Positions 1 through 9,079 of a DNA stretch of 64,000 nucleotides are shown in pieces. Both the position numbers and the translations under genes were made by a program. Positions within the stretch are counted from its first letter, which is position 1; each line of letters starts with the position of its first letter. Below the pieces are notes generated by a model. It did no database searches. It saw only the letters and a list, made by a program, of their open reading frames with translations, and was not told where the DNA came from. Origin of the DNA: Pseudomonas sp. RIT288 (GTDB lineage Bacteria > Pseudomonadota > Gammaproteobacteria > Pseudomonadales > Pseudomonadaceae); the NCBI RefSeq assembly GCF_000631985.1, contig NZ_JFYN01000002.1, forward strand, positions 186,001 to 250,000. Direction: 5' to 3'.

Positions 1-84
1 AGTCAGCCATCTTGTTCATCGGCAGATCAGTTCTCACACTGGCGGTATCTGTTCGGAAGGCTTCTGACCTTAGGGGAAACGACC

Positions 85-1059
85 ATGGTATCCGCTATCC
101 GCTTCAATCAGTTCGGCGCGCCTGATGTGTTGAGTCTGGAAACGTTGAGTGAACAATTGCCAGGGCCAGGTGAGGTCTGGATTGAACAGGACGCCGTCGG
201 GGTCAACTTCCTCGATGTGACTCAACGCAAGGGTGCAGTACCTGTCGCGCTGCCATCCGGGCTCGGATTGGAAGGGGCCGGACGCGTCGCCATCGTGGGT
301 GAAGGCGTCAGCAATGTGCAAGTTGGTGATCGGGTCGCTTATGCCACTGGACCCATTGGCTCATATGCTTCGGCCCGGCTTTATCCGGCCGAGCGACTGG
401 CGAAGATACCCGACGCCTTGTCGTTCGATGATGCCGCGGCTGTCATGTTCAAGGGCATCACGGCGCAGTACCTGCTAAAAACCACTTATCCAGTGGCTCA
501 GGGCACCACAGTTCTGATCTATGGAGTGGCTGGAGGATTGGGGGAGATCATGGTGCCATGGGCCAGGCACCTCGGTGCGACAGTGATTGGTGTGGTTTCA
601 AAACAGGCCAGTGTCGAAAAAGCGCTGACATCGGGTTGTGATGAAGTGTTGGTATTCGACGCCGACAACCTGGCATCTGAGGTCAGTCGTTTTACCCGAG
701 GCAGAAAGGTCGACGTGGTCTACGACCCCATTGGCCGTGCTTCTTTCCAGACGTCTTTGGACAGTCTCCGGCCGCGCGGGCTGATGGTCTCGTTCGGGGC
801 CTCGTCAGGTGCGCCCTCGGCTGTAGAACTGTCGACGCTCAACGCTAAAGGCTCGCTGTTCCTCACACGTCCGTCACTGGCAGCACACACCGCCAGTGCC
901 TGTGAGTACCAGGAACGGGCGCAGGATGTGTTGGCCGCCGTAGGCGCAGGTATTATCAAGCCCAGAATTTGGGCCAGCTACGCTCTGAAAGATGCAGCGC
1001 AGGCGCATACAGCATTGGAGTCGGGGCAGTCATCGGGGGCGATCATTCTAAAACCATGA
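85..1059 (+). CDS. NAD(P)H:quinone oxidoreductase, zinc-independent MDR family
   Basis: This 324-residue protein has the medium-chain dehydrogenase/reductase layout of quinone oxidoreductases. A GroES-like N-terminal half is followed by a Rossmann domain with a nucleotide-binding stretch around residues 145-155 (YGVAGGLGE). The structural-zinc cysteines of alcohol dehydrogenases are missing, as expected for the QOR branch, which reduces quinones with NADPH. The ATG at 85 follows a purine-rich GGGGAAACGACC leader. Its stop codon overlaps the start of the downstream LysR gene (ATGA), so the two are translationally coupled. The exact substrate is not readable from sequence. Confidence 0.88.
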   Translation: MVSAIRFNQFGAPDVLSLETLSEQLPGPGEVWIEQDAVGVNFLDVTQRKGAVPVALPSGLGLEGAGRVAIVGEGVSNVQVGDRVAYATGPIGSYASARLYPAERLAKIPDALSFDDAAAVMFKGITAQYLLKTTYPVAQGTTVLIYGVAGGLGEIMVPWARHLGATVIGVVSKQASVEKALTSGCDEVLVFDADNLASEVSRFTRGRKVDVVYDPIGRASFQTSLDSLRPRGLMVSFGASSGAPSAVELSTLNAKGSLFLTRPSLAAHTASACEYQERAQDVLAAVGAGIIKPRIWASYALKDAAQAHTALESGQSSGAIILKP

Positions 1060-1994
1060 ATCTTGATGTTCTGAATAGTCAGCACAGTGACGAAATCGCT
1101 GCGTTTCTGGCCGTTGCCTCGCAAGGCTCGTTTGTCGCTGCAGGTCGGCTCCTGCAGCGACACCCAACCGTCGTCTCGAAGCGACTGGCCGCCATGGAAA
1201 AGCGCCTCGGTGTGCGTCTCGTCGAGCGTTCAACCCGTCAGGTTCGAATTACGCCAGTGGGGGCCAAGCTTGAGCAGCATCTGCGCTCGGCCATCAACCT
1301 GATGAATGAAGCGCAACAGCAGGCGGCGCAAGGTGCCAGCGAAGTTCGAGGTACGTTGCGGCTTGCACTGCCAGCGGCCATGGGGCGGCGCTGGCTTGGC
1401 CCGATGTTGCCGGAGTTTCTCAAGGAACATCCGCACGTTTCGATCCTCGCCGACTATAGCGAGCGCCTGGTGGACATCATCGAGGAAGGATTTGACGCTG
1501 CGATCCGAATCGGAGAACTGGAAGACAACCGACTGATCGCCAAACGGTTAAGTGACCACCGCCGGATCCTCGGCGCTTCGCCTGCTTACATAGAAAAGCA
1601 CGGCATGCCAGACCATCCACACGATCTGATCAAGCACAATTGCCTTCGCTTTAGTGGCTTTGCGTCTTTTCCGCAATGGAGGCTTTATCGCGGCAGCGAG
1701 TTGCAAACGGTCGCGCCAAAAGGGAACCTCACAGCCAACGACAGCGAATCGTTACTTGCCGCCGCTTGCGCTGATTCGGGGATACTCGGCGCAGGCGAAT
1801 GGTTGACGCGTCATGACATTGCTGCAGGAAGGTTGCTTCACGTTCTTCCGGACTGGCAGCTCGACACCGCTGGTGGGGTTTACCTGGTCAGGCCGTCAGC
1901 CAAGTTTCCCAGCGCCGTGGTAATAGCGTTCAAACAATGGATCGAGTCAAAGTTTACCCCTGCGCCCCCATGGGCCATTTGCCCGCCTGATTGA
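1056..1994 (+). CDS. LysR-family transcriptional regulator
   Basis: The 312-residue protein opens with a LysR winged helix-turn-helix (residues about 10-65; QGSFVAAGRLL then KRLAAMEKRLGVRLVERSTR), followed by a LysR substrate-binding domain. The open frame extends upstream, but the ATG at 1056 starts the family domain at the usual place and overlaps the quinone reductase stop as ATGA. It belongs to the large CrgA/DmlR-like branch. Being co-transcribed downstream of its likely target is unusual, since most LysR genes are divergent; control of the quinone reductase is inferred from position only. Confidence 0.88.
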   Translation: MNLDVLNSQHSDEIAAFLAVASQGSFVAAGRLLQRHPTVVSKRLAAMEKRLGVRLVERSTRQVRITPVGAKLEQHLRSAINLMNEAQQQAAQGASEVRGTLRLALPAAMGRRWLGPMLPEFLKEHPHVSILADYSERLVDIIEEGFDAAIRIGELEDNRLIAKRLSDHRRILGASPAYIEKHGMPDHPHDLIKHNCLRFSGFASFPQWRLYRGSELQTVAPKGNLTANDSESLLAAACADSGILGAGEWLTRHDIAAGRLLHVLPDWQLDTAGGVYLVRPSAKFPSAVVIAFKQWIESKFTPAPPWAICPPD

Positions 1995-2145
1995 AATCCA
2001 CTTCAAAAATTGCAGGCCTCTTGGTTAAACGCTCGCCAACTCCAAATAATCTGAACCCCGCCCGAACGCCCACGCCTAACGATCAGCTTGTGTTCATTCG
2101 CACAGGCCCGGTGCCAATACCGGCACATTCCGAGAGGTGGTCAAC

Positions 2146-2388
2146 GTGGCTAAAGACGAGAAGAAAAGCAAAAAAGACGATGCTTCGAAAGCCAGCAAGG
2201 ACTTGAAAGACAAAAAGTCCTCGCCGGAAAAGAAATCATCGGCAGCCTCGGCGCTTTCGAAGTCTTCCGACAAGAAAGACAAGAAGAAAGACGCCGAACC
2301 GAAAAAGTCAGCCAAAAAAGCCGACAGCAAGCCGGAAAAGGCCAAGGATTCAAAGAAGGCTGACAAACCGGCGAAAAAGAAGAAGTAA
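2146..2388 (+). CDS. lysine-rich histone-like basic protein
   Basis: This 80-residue protein is almost entirely Lys, Ala, Ser, Asp and Pro, with repeated KK, SAKK and KPAKK runs toward the C-terminus. It resembles the AlgP/histone H1-like C-terminal tails of Pseudomonas and other low-complexity nucleic-acid-binding proteins. An in-frame GTG exists at 2137, but the GAGAGG at 2132-2137 is well placed for the GTG at 2146, giving MAKDEKK. No folded domain is visible. DNA or RNA binding is inferred from charge only. A strong hairpin follows the stop. Confidence 0.7.
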   Translation: MAKDEKKSKKDDASKASKDLKDKKSSPEKKSSAASALSKSSDKKDKKKDAEPKKSAKKADSKPEKAKDSKKADKPAKKKK

Positions 2389-2399
2389 TACCTGCGACT

Positions 2400-2422
2400 C
2401 GCCAGGGCTTTACGCCCTGGCG
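2400..2422. terminator. stem-loop between convergent genes
   Basis: A perfect 9-bp stem (CGCCAGGGC / GCCCTGGCG) with a 5-nt loop lies between the Lys-rich gene and the convergent bestrophin gene. There is no T-run on either side, so it may terminate weakly or protect 3' ends. Confidence 0.6.
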
Positions 2423-2439
2423 TCCCCTCGGATCGTTCT

Positions 2440-3342
2440 TCAAGCCGTTTCTTCAACCCTGCGCGCATCCCCCAACGAATCACGCTGCATCGACTGCAGG
2501 TTTTTCTCGATGGTTTCGCACAGGGCTTCCATCTGGATCTGGTGCTCGCTATGGCGAAACGGGCTTTGCAGGTCGGTACCGATGCGTTCGATGGCCAGCA
2601 GCATGAAACCCACCACCGTCGAGGCCAGCGGGGTGAACCATCCCAGTGATTCCACCAGCCCCACCGGCACAATCAGGCAGAACAGCGAGATAAACAGGCG
2701 CGGGAAATACACATAGGGGTAGGGCAGCGGAGTATTGGCGATGCGTTCCATCCCGCCCTGGCTGTTGGACAGATCGACCATCGTCGATTCCAGCCGTGCC
2801 AGACGAATGCTGTCCAGGCGCCCGGCCTTGTATTCCCGAGCGAGCAACGATGCGGAGCCGGTGAGGATGTCGTTGGCAAAGTTGTTGGTGGTGCCGCTGC
2901 GGGCGAATTCATCTGCCGGGATGAACGCGCGGACTTCTTCCGGGCAAGGCTGACCCTGCAGATGCGCCGCGAGGCAATTGACGTAGGCCACATGGCGGCG
3001 CAACAGTGTCGCCTTCAGCGGGTTGATTTCGTTATGCGGATCATCCAGCAGCGTCAGCACCTGCCGGGCAAAGCTGCGCGAGCTGTTGATCATCATGCCC
3101 CACAGCGTGCGCGCTTCCCACCAACGGTTGTAGGCGCTGCTGTTGCGGAAACTGATCAGCACCACCAGCGCCGAACCGAGCAAAGTCAGAGGCATCAGCG
3201 GCAGGTTGATCTTGGCGTTGAGGAACAACATGAAGTCGACGGTGACGGCGATGTCCCAGAGCAGCAGCCAGAACAGCGACCAGCCGACGTAGCCCATGGT
3301 CTTGATGATCAAACGGTATTTTTTGACGATGGTGGCTTTCAA
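2440..3342 (-). CDS. bestrophin-family ion channel (YneE/UPF0187)
   Basis: The 300-residue protein matches the bacterial bestrophin family: hydrophobic segments near residues 18-38 and 48-68, a conserved SFRNSSAYNRWWEAR stretch after the second, and two more hydrophobic segments near 208-245. Bacterial bestrophins form pentameric ion channels in the inner membrane. The start appears to be TTG at 3342, with ACGAGG about 7 nt upstream; the next in-frame ATG would remove the conserved N-terminal helix. The gene is monocistronic. Confidence 0.85.
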   Translation of the reverse strand: MKATIVKKYRLIIKTMGYVGWSLFWLLLWDIAVTVDFMLFLNAKINLPLMPLTLLGSALVVLISFRNSSAYNRWWEARTLWGMMINSSRSFARQVLTLLDDPHNEINPLKATLLRRHVAYVNCLAAHLQGQPCPEEVRAFIPADEFARSGTTNNFANDILTGSASLLAREYKAGRLDSIRLARLESTMVDLSNSQGGMERIANTPLPYPYVYFPRLFISLFCLIVPVGLVESLGWFTPLASTVVGFMLLAIERIGTDLQSPFRHSEHQIQMEALCETIEKNLQSMQRDSLGDARRVEETA

Positions 3343-3522
3343 ACGGAAACCTCGTGGCGAGCGGTCAACAATTACGTCTTAGCTCGGACGGTGTTTTCGC
3401 CATAAAGGTTCGATGGCTGGCCGCATCCGTCAAACGAGGGCAACGCAGGTCACGCCGACAGGCCTGATGCCTGGGCGCGCCTGCGGCGCTTTAGAGGGGA
3501 GTTGGAGAGTGTCTGATTACCG

Positions 3523-4479
3523 CTAGCCGGTGACGCATCCCTGTGGTGTTTTTCCGGCAAAGCTGTCGAGCAGACTCGCCACGACCATTTCGCCCATTCG
3601 CGTGCGGGTCTGCAGCGTTGCGCTGGCGCGATGGGGCTGCAACACCACCTGTTCGTTGGCGAACAGGGCCTCAGGCACATTCGGTTCGTCGACAAACACA
3701 TCCAGTGCCGCACCGGCAATCTCGCCGGCCGTGAGGGCTGCCACCAGATCCTCTTCGTTGACCAGTTTGCCCCGTGCCACGTTGATCAGGTATCCATCTT
3801 TGCCCAGCGCCTGCAGCACCTGAGCATCGATAATCGCCTCGGCTTTATCGGCGGCGGCTGCCAGTATCAAGGCGTCGCTGTCGCGGGCCAATTGCTTGAG
3901 GTCAGACACGAAGGTGTGGCTGATATCGCTCATCGGTTGCAGATCGGTGTAACTGATCGGGCAACCGAACGCAGCCGCCCGTACCGCCACGGCGCGGCCG
4001 ACCCGGCCCATGCCCACAATGCCGATGCGCATGCCGGAGACCTGGCGAGCCAGTGGCAGCGGGGCCAGCGGTGTCGGGCTCTGCGGCCACTGGCCGGAGC
4101 GCACATAACGGTCGCTCGTACATAGGCCGCGACACACGGCGATGAGCAAACCGATCGCCAGATCGGCGACGTCCTCGGTCAGCGCGCCTATGGTTGCAGT
4201 GACGCGGATCCCGCGATCCCGGGCGTAAGCCAGGTCTACCGCATCGGTGCCGACGCCATTGACGGCCACCACTTCCAGTTTCGGCAGCTGTGCCATCAGC
4301 GCCTGGCTGATCCCCGTATGGCCACCGGTGATCACGCCACGGATATTGGCCCCGTGCTCTTGCACATACGCCGCTTTGTCAGCCTGTTCGAAGTAACGTC
4401 TGACCGTAAACAGTTCGCTGAGACGAGTGTTGATCTCAGGAATCAGGATCGGACTGAGCTGCAGGACTTCTGGCTTCAT
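3523..4479 (-). CDS. D-2-hydroxyacid dehydrogenase (glyoxylate/hydroxypyruvate reductase type)
   Basis: The 318-residue enzyme has the D-isomer 2-hydroxyacid dehydrogenase fold. The NAD(P)-binding motif GIVGMGRVGRAV lies near residues 153-164, followed by the NVARGKLVNEEDL signature and the catalytic Arg-Glu-His set (Arg in NVARG, Glu in DEPNVPE, His in QPHRAS). It reduces 2-keto acids to D-2-hydroxyacids or the reverse. It is the last gene of a four-gene minus-strand operon, 31 bp after the SDR gene, with GAGG ahead of its ATG. It probably handles a keto acid released by the neighbouring FAH-family enzyme; the substrate is unknown. Confidence 0.87.
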   Translation of the reverse strand: MKPEVLQLSPILIPEINTRLSELFTVRRYFEQADKAAYVQEHGANIRGVITGGHTGISQALMAQLPKLEVVAVNGVGTDAVDLAYARDRGIRVTATIGALTEDVADLAIGLLIAVCRGLCTSDRYVRSGQWPQSPTPLAPLPLARQVSGMRIGIVGMGRVGRAVAVRAAAFGCPISYTDLQPMSDISHTFVSDLKQLARDSDALILAAAADKAEAIIDAQVLQALGKDGYLINVARGKLVNEEDLVAALTAGEIAGAALDVFVDEPNVPEALFANEQVVLQPHRASATLQTRTRMGEMVVASLLDSFAGKTPQGCVTG

Positions 4480-4510
4480 GTAAACCTCACTTACTCAATA
4501 AAAGACCGGC

Positions 4511-5275
4511 TTAACCGCGGCCGGCAAAAGGCATGGCCGTGGCCATGACTGTCATGTTCAGGACGTTGGCCGACAGCGGCAGGGCCGCGATATAGCGCAC
4601 GGCATCAGCCACATGCTTGACGTCGACCATCGGCTCCACGGCGATGTTGCCGTTGGCCTGGCGCACACCTTTGGTCATGCGCACCGACATCTCGGTGAGG
4701 GCGTTGCCGATATCGATCTGGCTGCAGGCGATGTTGAATTCGCGACCGTCCAGTGCCAGCGACTTCGTCAACCCGAGCACGGCATGTTTGCTGGCGGTGT
4801 AGGCGCTGCTGAACGGGCGTGGCGTGTGAGCCGAGATCGAGCCGTTATTGATGATCCGGCCACCCTGCGGTTGCTGGCGGCGCATCAGCCCGAAGGCACC
4901 ACGGGCGCAGAGGTAAACGCCATTGAGATTGGTGTCGATCACGTTGCGCCACTGCTCGAACGACAGTTCATCCAAGGGAACGGCGGGGGCATTGACCCCG
5001 GCGTTGTTGAAGACCACGTCAAGGCGTCCATAGACTTCGGCGATGGTGGCAAACAGCACATCGACACTGTCCGGGTCACGCACATCGGTGGGCACCGCCA
5101 ACGCCTGATGGCCTTGCAGGGCTGCCATTTCGACCAGTTCCTGCAACGGTTCCGGTCGGCGTCCGGCGAGTACCACTGTGTAACCATCGGCCATCAGACC
5201 GAGGGCCACACTGCGGCCGATTCCGCTACCGGCACCGGTCACCAGGGCTACTTTCAAAGGTTGAGCGCTCGACAT
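4511..5275 (-). CDS. short-chain dehydrogenase/reductase
   Basis: The 254-residue classical SDR carries the cofactor motif TGAGSGIG (residues about 14-21), the NNAG motif, the catalytic Ser in NGSISAH and the YxxxK pair in YTASKH. It likely oxidises a hydroxyl group of the acid handled by this operon. A good AGGAGA site precedes the ATG. It lies 45 bp after the FAH gene and 31 bp before the 2-hydroxyacid dehydrogenase, so it is surely co-transcribed. Confidence 0.87.
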   Translation of the reverse strand: MSSAQPLKVALVTGAGSGIGRSVALGLMADGYTVVLAGRRPEPLQELVEMAALQGHQALAVPTDVRDPDSVDVLFATIAEVYGRLDVVFNNAGVNAPAVPLDELSFEQWRNVIDTNLNGVYLCARGAFGLMRRQQPQGGRIINNGSISAHTPRPFSSAYTASKHAVLGLTKSLALDGREFNIACSQIDIGNALTEMSVRMTKGVRQANGNIAVEPMVDVKHVADAVRYIAALPLSANVLNMTVMATAMPFAGRG

Positions 5276-5320
5276 CTTATTGTTCTCCTGTCTACGAATC
5301 AGGTTGGGCGTGGCGCGGGA

Positions 5321-6007
5321 TCAAGTCCGTGGGCCGACGCGCATTTCGAGTTGGCCGATACCGTCGATGCCGGCGTTGATGATGTCGCCCGGTTGCAGCA
5401 CATCGACGCCTGCCGGGCTACCGGTCATGATCAGATCGCCGGCCTTGAGCGTCACCGATCGGGAAATCCGGCTGATCACTTCACTGACCGACCAGATCTG
5501 GTTATCGAGGCTGTCGCGCTGACGCTTCTGGCCGTTGACGTTCAGCCATAGCTCCCCGTCGGGATGGCCCAACCGATTGACGGGGACAATGGCGGTCATC
5601 GGTGCGGCACCGTCGAACACCTTCGCCCCTTCCCATGGCAAACCGCTGCTTTTGGCCTGGCGCTGCACGTCGCGGCGGGTCAGGTCGAGGCCGGCGGCGT
5701 AGCCCCACACATAGGCCAACGCTTCACTCTCTGGAATATCGGCGCCCCCTTCACCGATGGCGACGACCAGTTCGATCTCGTGGGCGAACTCTTCGGTCAG
5801 AGGCGGGAAGGGCACTTCACCAACGGCATCCACCACGTTGCTCGCTGGTTTCATGAAAAATACCGGCGGCTGGCGAGATTGCCCCTGAGTGTCTGGCCAG
5901 GGGTAATTACGGCCGACGCAAAACACCCGGCCGACGGGAAAACGTTGCTCACTGCCGACCACCGGCAAGGTCACTGGCAGATCCGGGGTAAAAACATACT
6001 CAGTCAT
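5321..6007 (-). CDS. fumarylacetoacetate hydrolase-family protein
   Basis: The 228-residue protein has the FAH C-terminal catalytic fold: the early VFCVGRNYPWP motif, the metal-binding glutamates in EFAHEIELVVAIG, and the Asp in GYAAGLDLTRRD. Relatives include fumarylpyruvate hydrolases and 2,4-diketo-3-deoxy-sugar-acid hydrolases, which cleave C-C bonds of diketo acids to give pyruvate-like products. Two ATGs are close together; AGGA is better spaced for the one at 6007 (MTEYVF) than for 6013. With the SDR and 2-hydroxyacid dehydrogenase it suggests oxidation of a sugar acid followed by cleavage. Confidence 0.85.
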   Translation of the reverse strand: MTEYVFTPDLPVTLPVVGSEQRFPVGRVFCVGRNYPWPDTQGQSRQPPVFFMKPASNVVDAVGEVPFPPLTEEFAHEIELVVAIGEGGADIPESEALAYVWGYAAGLDLTRRDVQRQAKSSGLPWEGAKVFDGAAPMTAIVPVNRLGHPDGELWLNVNGQKRQRDSLDNQIWSVSEVISRISRSVTLKAGDLIMTGSPAGVDVLQPGDIINAGIDGIGQLEMRVGPRT

Positions 6008-6112
6008 GTTCATCCTGTTAAATATCCTGTCAGAAGCTTCAGCGTACGGCGGCGTTCGTTGGCAAAGTTGGACGAAAGCTGCCTCTGGTTGGAGAAAACG
6101 GTGCTTTGCGGC

Positions 6113-7462
6113 TCAGTTCGTCTTCAATTCGATGCGATACAAACGACCGAGCAGTAGCGAGTAGGAAAGGGTGCCGATCAGTGCGACAGCGCCAATGAAC
6201 CAGAAGGCCCAGGCGAACGAGCCGGTGGCATGGACAATCGCCCCGATCACGATCGGCGTGACGATGCCGCCGATGTTCGCGGCCAGACTGGTGATGCCGC
6301 CGGTGAGCCCGATGAGTTCCTTGGGCGCCACTTCCGACACCGCCGCCCACGAAGACGAGGCGATGCCTTGAGCGAAGAAGGCCACGGTCAACACGGCAAT
6401 GCAGATGATGTTGGAGTCGGTGAAATTGACCAGAACGATGGACATTCCGAGCATCGAACCAATCACCAGCGGCAATTTGCGCGCGAAGGACATCGAGTAG
6501 CCCCGGCGAATCAGCAGGTCGGACACAATGCCTGCGAGGAGGATGCCGACGGTGGCGCCCACGAATGGCATCACGGCAAAAATCCCGGCTTTGATCATGG
6601 TCAGTTTGCGTTCCTCGATCAGGTAAGTCGGGAACCAGGTGAGAAAAAAGTACAGCGCAGAGGTGCTGGCGAACTTGCCAATGCAAATTGCCCAGATCTG
6701 CCGGTAGCTGAACAGCTCGGCGATTTGCCGCCAGTTGAAACGGGTGCGCTCCTGACTGCTCTTGACCAGACCACCGCCGGCTTCGATGTAGGTCAGTTCT
6801 TCTTTGCTGACTTTCTTGCAGTTCAACGGGTCGCGATACAGATAAAGCCACAGCACACCAAAAACGATGCCCAGCGCGCCCGTGCTGTAGAAGACGTGGC
6901 GCCAGTCAAAGGTCGTGGCCAGCCATAACAGCGCCCCGGTAAACAACGCTGTGCCCAGGTACTGGCCGCAAACATAGATACTGCTGGCCAGACCTCGCTC
7001 GCGAGCGGGAAACCATACCGTGACCGCACGACTGTTGGCCGGAAACGCCGGAGCCTCCATGGCGCCCACGGCCAGACGCAGACCGAACAGGGAGGCGAAT
7101 CCGCTGGCAAAGCCCTGGCAGACGGTGACCGTCGACCAACTGATCAGCGAGACACCGTAGGTGAAACGGGAACCGAAGCGATCGGCAATAAACCCGGCCG
7201 GCACCAGGGCCAGCGCGTAGGTCCAGGCGAACGCGGAAAAAATCAGGCCCATTTCGATTTTGTCCAGGCCCAGGTCCTTGGCCATGAACGGTGCGGCAAT
7301 CGAAATATTCACCCGGTCGATGTAGTTGATGATCGTCGCGATCAGCAGCAAAGAGAGCATGAACCAGCGCCGCCGCGAAGGCAGTCGCTGAGGCACCACG
7401 GTGTCGCGCGCGCCGGGAAGCAACGGCGCAGCGCTCGTCTGGGAAGTGTGGGTATTCGACAT
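6113..7462 (-). CDS. MFS transporter, anion:cation symporter (ACS) type
   Basis: The 449-residue protein has 12 predicted membrane segments and the ACS signature after TM1 (YIDRVNISIAAPFMAKDLGL), as in glucarate, galactonate and hexuronate permeases. It probably imports an organic or sugar acid by proton symport. The open frame extends to 7546, but the ATG at 7462 (MSNTHTS) with CGAGG upstream fits the family length. It leads the operon and faces the AraC gene across a 522-bp regulatory region. Confidence 0.86.
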   Translation of the reverse strand: MSNTHTSQTSAAPLLPGARDTVVPQRLPSRRRWFMLSLLLIATIINYIDRVNISIAAPFMAKDLGLDKIEMGLIFSAFAWTYALALVPAGFIADRFGSRFTYGVSLISWSTVTVCQGFASGFASLFGLRLAVGAMEAPAFPANSRAVTVWFPARERGLASSIYVCGQYLGTALFTGALLWLATTFDWRHVFYSTGALGIVFGVLWLYLYRDPLNCKKVSKEELTYIEAGGGLVKSSQERTRFNWRQIAELFSYRQIWAICIGKFASTSALYFFLTWFPTYLIEERKLTMIKAGIFAVMPFVGATVGILLAGIVSDLLIRRGYSMSFARKLPLVIGSMLGMSIVLVNFTDSNIICIAVLTVAFFAQGIASSSWAAVSEVAPKELIGLTGGITSLAANIGGIVTPIVIGAIVHATGSFAWAFWFIGAVALIGTLSYSLLLGRLYRIELKTN

Positions 7463-7984
7463 GAGTGAGCCTCGTTTTATTGTTAGAAATGTCGAGTTAT
7501 TTCCGAGCAGCCGAAGCCATGCCCACAAAAGCAGGGAGCGAGCCATCGAGTGCTGAAAAAAAGACAGTGAGCGTTAGCGGCAGACGTTCAGGTTCGTCGT
7601 GCGCCAAGCATTACAGGCGTGAGTTCGGGGGGATTAGCGGGGAGCAATAGCAGAGTCATGACGTGCGCACCTTTGATTGTTTTTGATAGAGGTCGGGCTG
7701 CATGGGTAAATACAGTGGTCGTACAACATCGCTAAATCAATCCGGGTGTTAGATCGTTTTTTTGTTGAAAAACCGATTGGACAAACCTGTCCAAAAACAC
7801 GCGACAGTAAATCTGCCTGGGATCTTCGCCTGATAATCACCTATCTGTTTGTTTTTAAACAACAATTTGAAATCACCCAAAAATGCTTTTTTTGGACAGT
7901 CGGAATCGGTACGCACACGGGCAAATTTTTTCACGAGCAGAGACATCGTATGACTTCTTGAAGGAGTACCCCTGAGGCTTCAAG
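7463..7984. other. 522-bp divergent regulatory region
   Basis: No convincing gene is present; short open frames here lack ribosome sites and family features. The half near the AraC gene is AT-rich and holds the TTGGACA/TGTCCAA elements listed separately. It should contain the promoters of both the minus-strand acid operon and the plus-strand AraC gene. Confidence 0.7.
7777..7794. promoter_or_regulatory. palindrome TTGGACA-N4-TGTCCAA
   Basis: A perfect 7-bp inverted repeat with a 4-bp gap sits between the acid operon and its AraC gene. A further copy of the half-site TTGGACA is at 7892-7898. It is a candidate operator, but AraC proteins usually bind direct repeats, so the cognate protein is uncertain. 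Confidence 0.45.
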
Positions 7985-8986
7985 ATGAACACCGCCACTT
8001 GCCCGGCAACGCCAGGACAACCTGCCAACGTACCTGTCGAGGATTCTCAAAAAATGTCGTCACCCAGCCGTGTCCCCACCTATGTCATGCAGCAAAGGAG
8101 TGAACTCACCGATTTTTACATTCGCGACAAACAGGGCCGCCGTGCCGAGACCAGCCCGCATCGGCATGAGTACTTCCAGATTCAGGTCAACCTCGGCGGC
8201 GACACCGTGCAGCACATTGGCAACGCTGTGCGTCCGTTTCCGCGCAATACGCTGGCCTTTATCCTGCCGCATCGGGTGCATGTGATCCCGCATCCGGCGG
8301 ATAGCAAGTTCATGGTGATCAACTTTTCCCAAACCTTCCTGTTGCCGCATTTGCAGTGCGACCCGATGGATCTGGAGGAGGTGTCGATTCTTCTCGCACC
8401 GGAGCTGTCGCCGTTCCGTTTTCAGGAGCATCTGGACTTCGTTCTGGAGGATGCGGATTTCAACAAGGTCTGTGCCTTGATCGAGCAGATGCGCACGCTG
8501 GATGAGAACCGCCAGTTCGGTACCCGCGAAATGCTCAAGGGCTTGTTGCTGCAACTGATCGGCAACGTGTGCTTCCTGTATGCCGAACCGCTCAAACGCC
8601 TGGCAGAGGAAAATGCGGCTGAAGCCAGTCGACGCGATGCACTGAGCCGCATGTATGAGTATCTGCGCAAGAACATCGCCGATCCCGATCTCAATCTGAT
8701 CAAGGTAGCGGCCGCGACCTATCTGTCCCCGACGTACCTGACGCACTGGTTGCGCAAGGAAATCGGCAAGACGTTTACCGAACTGGTGCTCGAACGCAGG
8801 ATGCACGCAGCGCGCAATTACCTGCTTAATGGCACACGGCCGGTGGGGGAGGTGGCGAGGTTGTGCGGCTTCGCGGATGAAGCTTATTTTTCCCGGCGTT
8901 TCCGCCAGATCCATGGCCAGCCGCCGGGGCAATTCCGGCGTCGGCAACTTAATCCCGATACACCGCAGTCAGCTTTGAACACGTGA
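7985..8986 (+). CDS. AraC-family transcriptional regulator of the acid operon
   Basis: The 333-residue protein has an N-terminal cupin-like sensor region (HRHEYFQIQVNLGG, residues about 59-73) and a C-terminal pair of AraC helix-turn-helices from about residue 220, ending in the family signature GFADEAYFSRRFRQIHGQPPGQFRR. It is divergent from the MFS-FAH-SDR-dehydrogenase operon and most likely activates it in response to the imported acid. GAGG lies upstream of the ATG; MSSPSR at residue 24 is a possible later start. Confidence 0.87.
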   Translation: MNTATCPATPGQPANVPVEDSQKMSSPSRVPTYVMQQRSELTDFYIRDKQGRRAETSPHRHEYFQIQVNLGGDTVQHIGNAVRPFPRNTLAFILPHRVHVIPHPADSKFMVINFSQTFLLPHLQCDPMDLEEVSILLAPELSPFRFQEHLDFVLEDADFNKVCALIEQMRTLDENRQFGTREMLKGLLLQLIGNVCFLYAEPLKRLAEENAAEASRRDALSRMYEYLRKNIADPDLNLIKVAAATYLSPTYLTHWLRKEIGKTFTELVLERRMHAARNYLLNGTRPVGEVARLCGFADEAYFSRRFRQIHGQPPGQFRRRQLNPDTPQSALNT

Positions 8987-9021
8987 TAAGAGAACCTCCC
9001 GAGTCGAGATAATCGAGCAAC

Positions 9022-9046
9022 AAAAAACCCGGCGATATGCCGGGTT
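9022..9046 (-). terminator. Rho-independent terminator of oprB
   Basis: The stem AACCCGGC / GCCGGGTT has a 5-nt loop. On the minus strand it is followed by TTTTTTG, so it ends the oprB transcript; it can also stop the convergent AraC message. Confidence 0.82.
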
Positions 9047-9079
9047 GTTTGATGTCTGCAATTGCTTCACATCGAAGGT

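Noticed and set aside
1991..2206. 71-codon frame after the LysR gene
   Set aside because: It overlaps the start of the Lys-rich gene, has no ribosome site and no recognisable content.
7746..7961. Short frames on both strands in the acid operon control region
   Set aside because: AT-rich promoter DNA without ribosome sites; the palindrome and divergent layout explain the region better.
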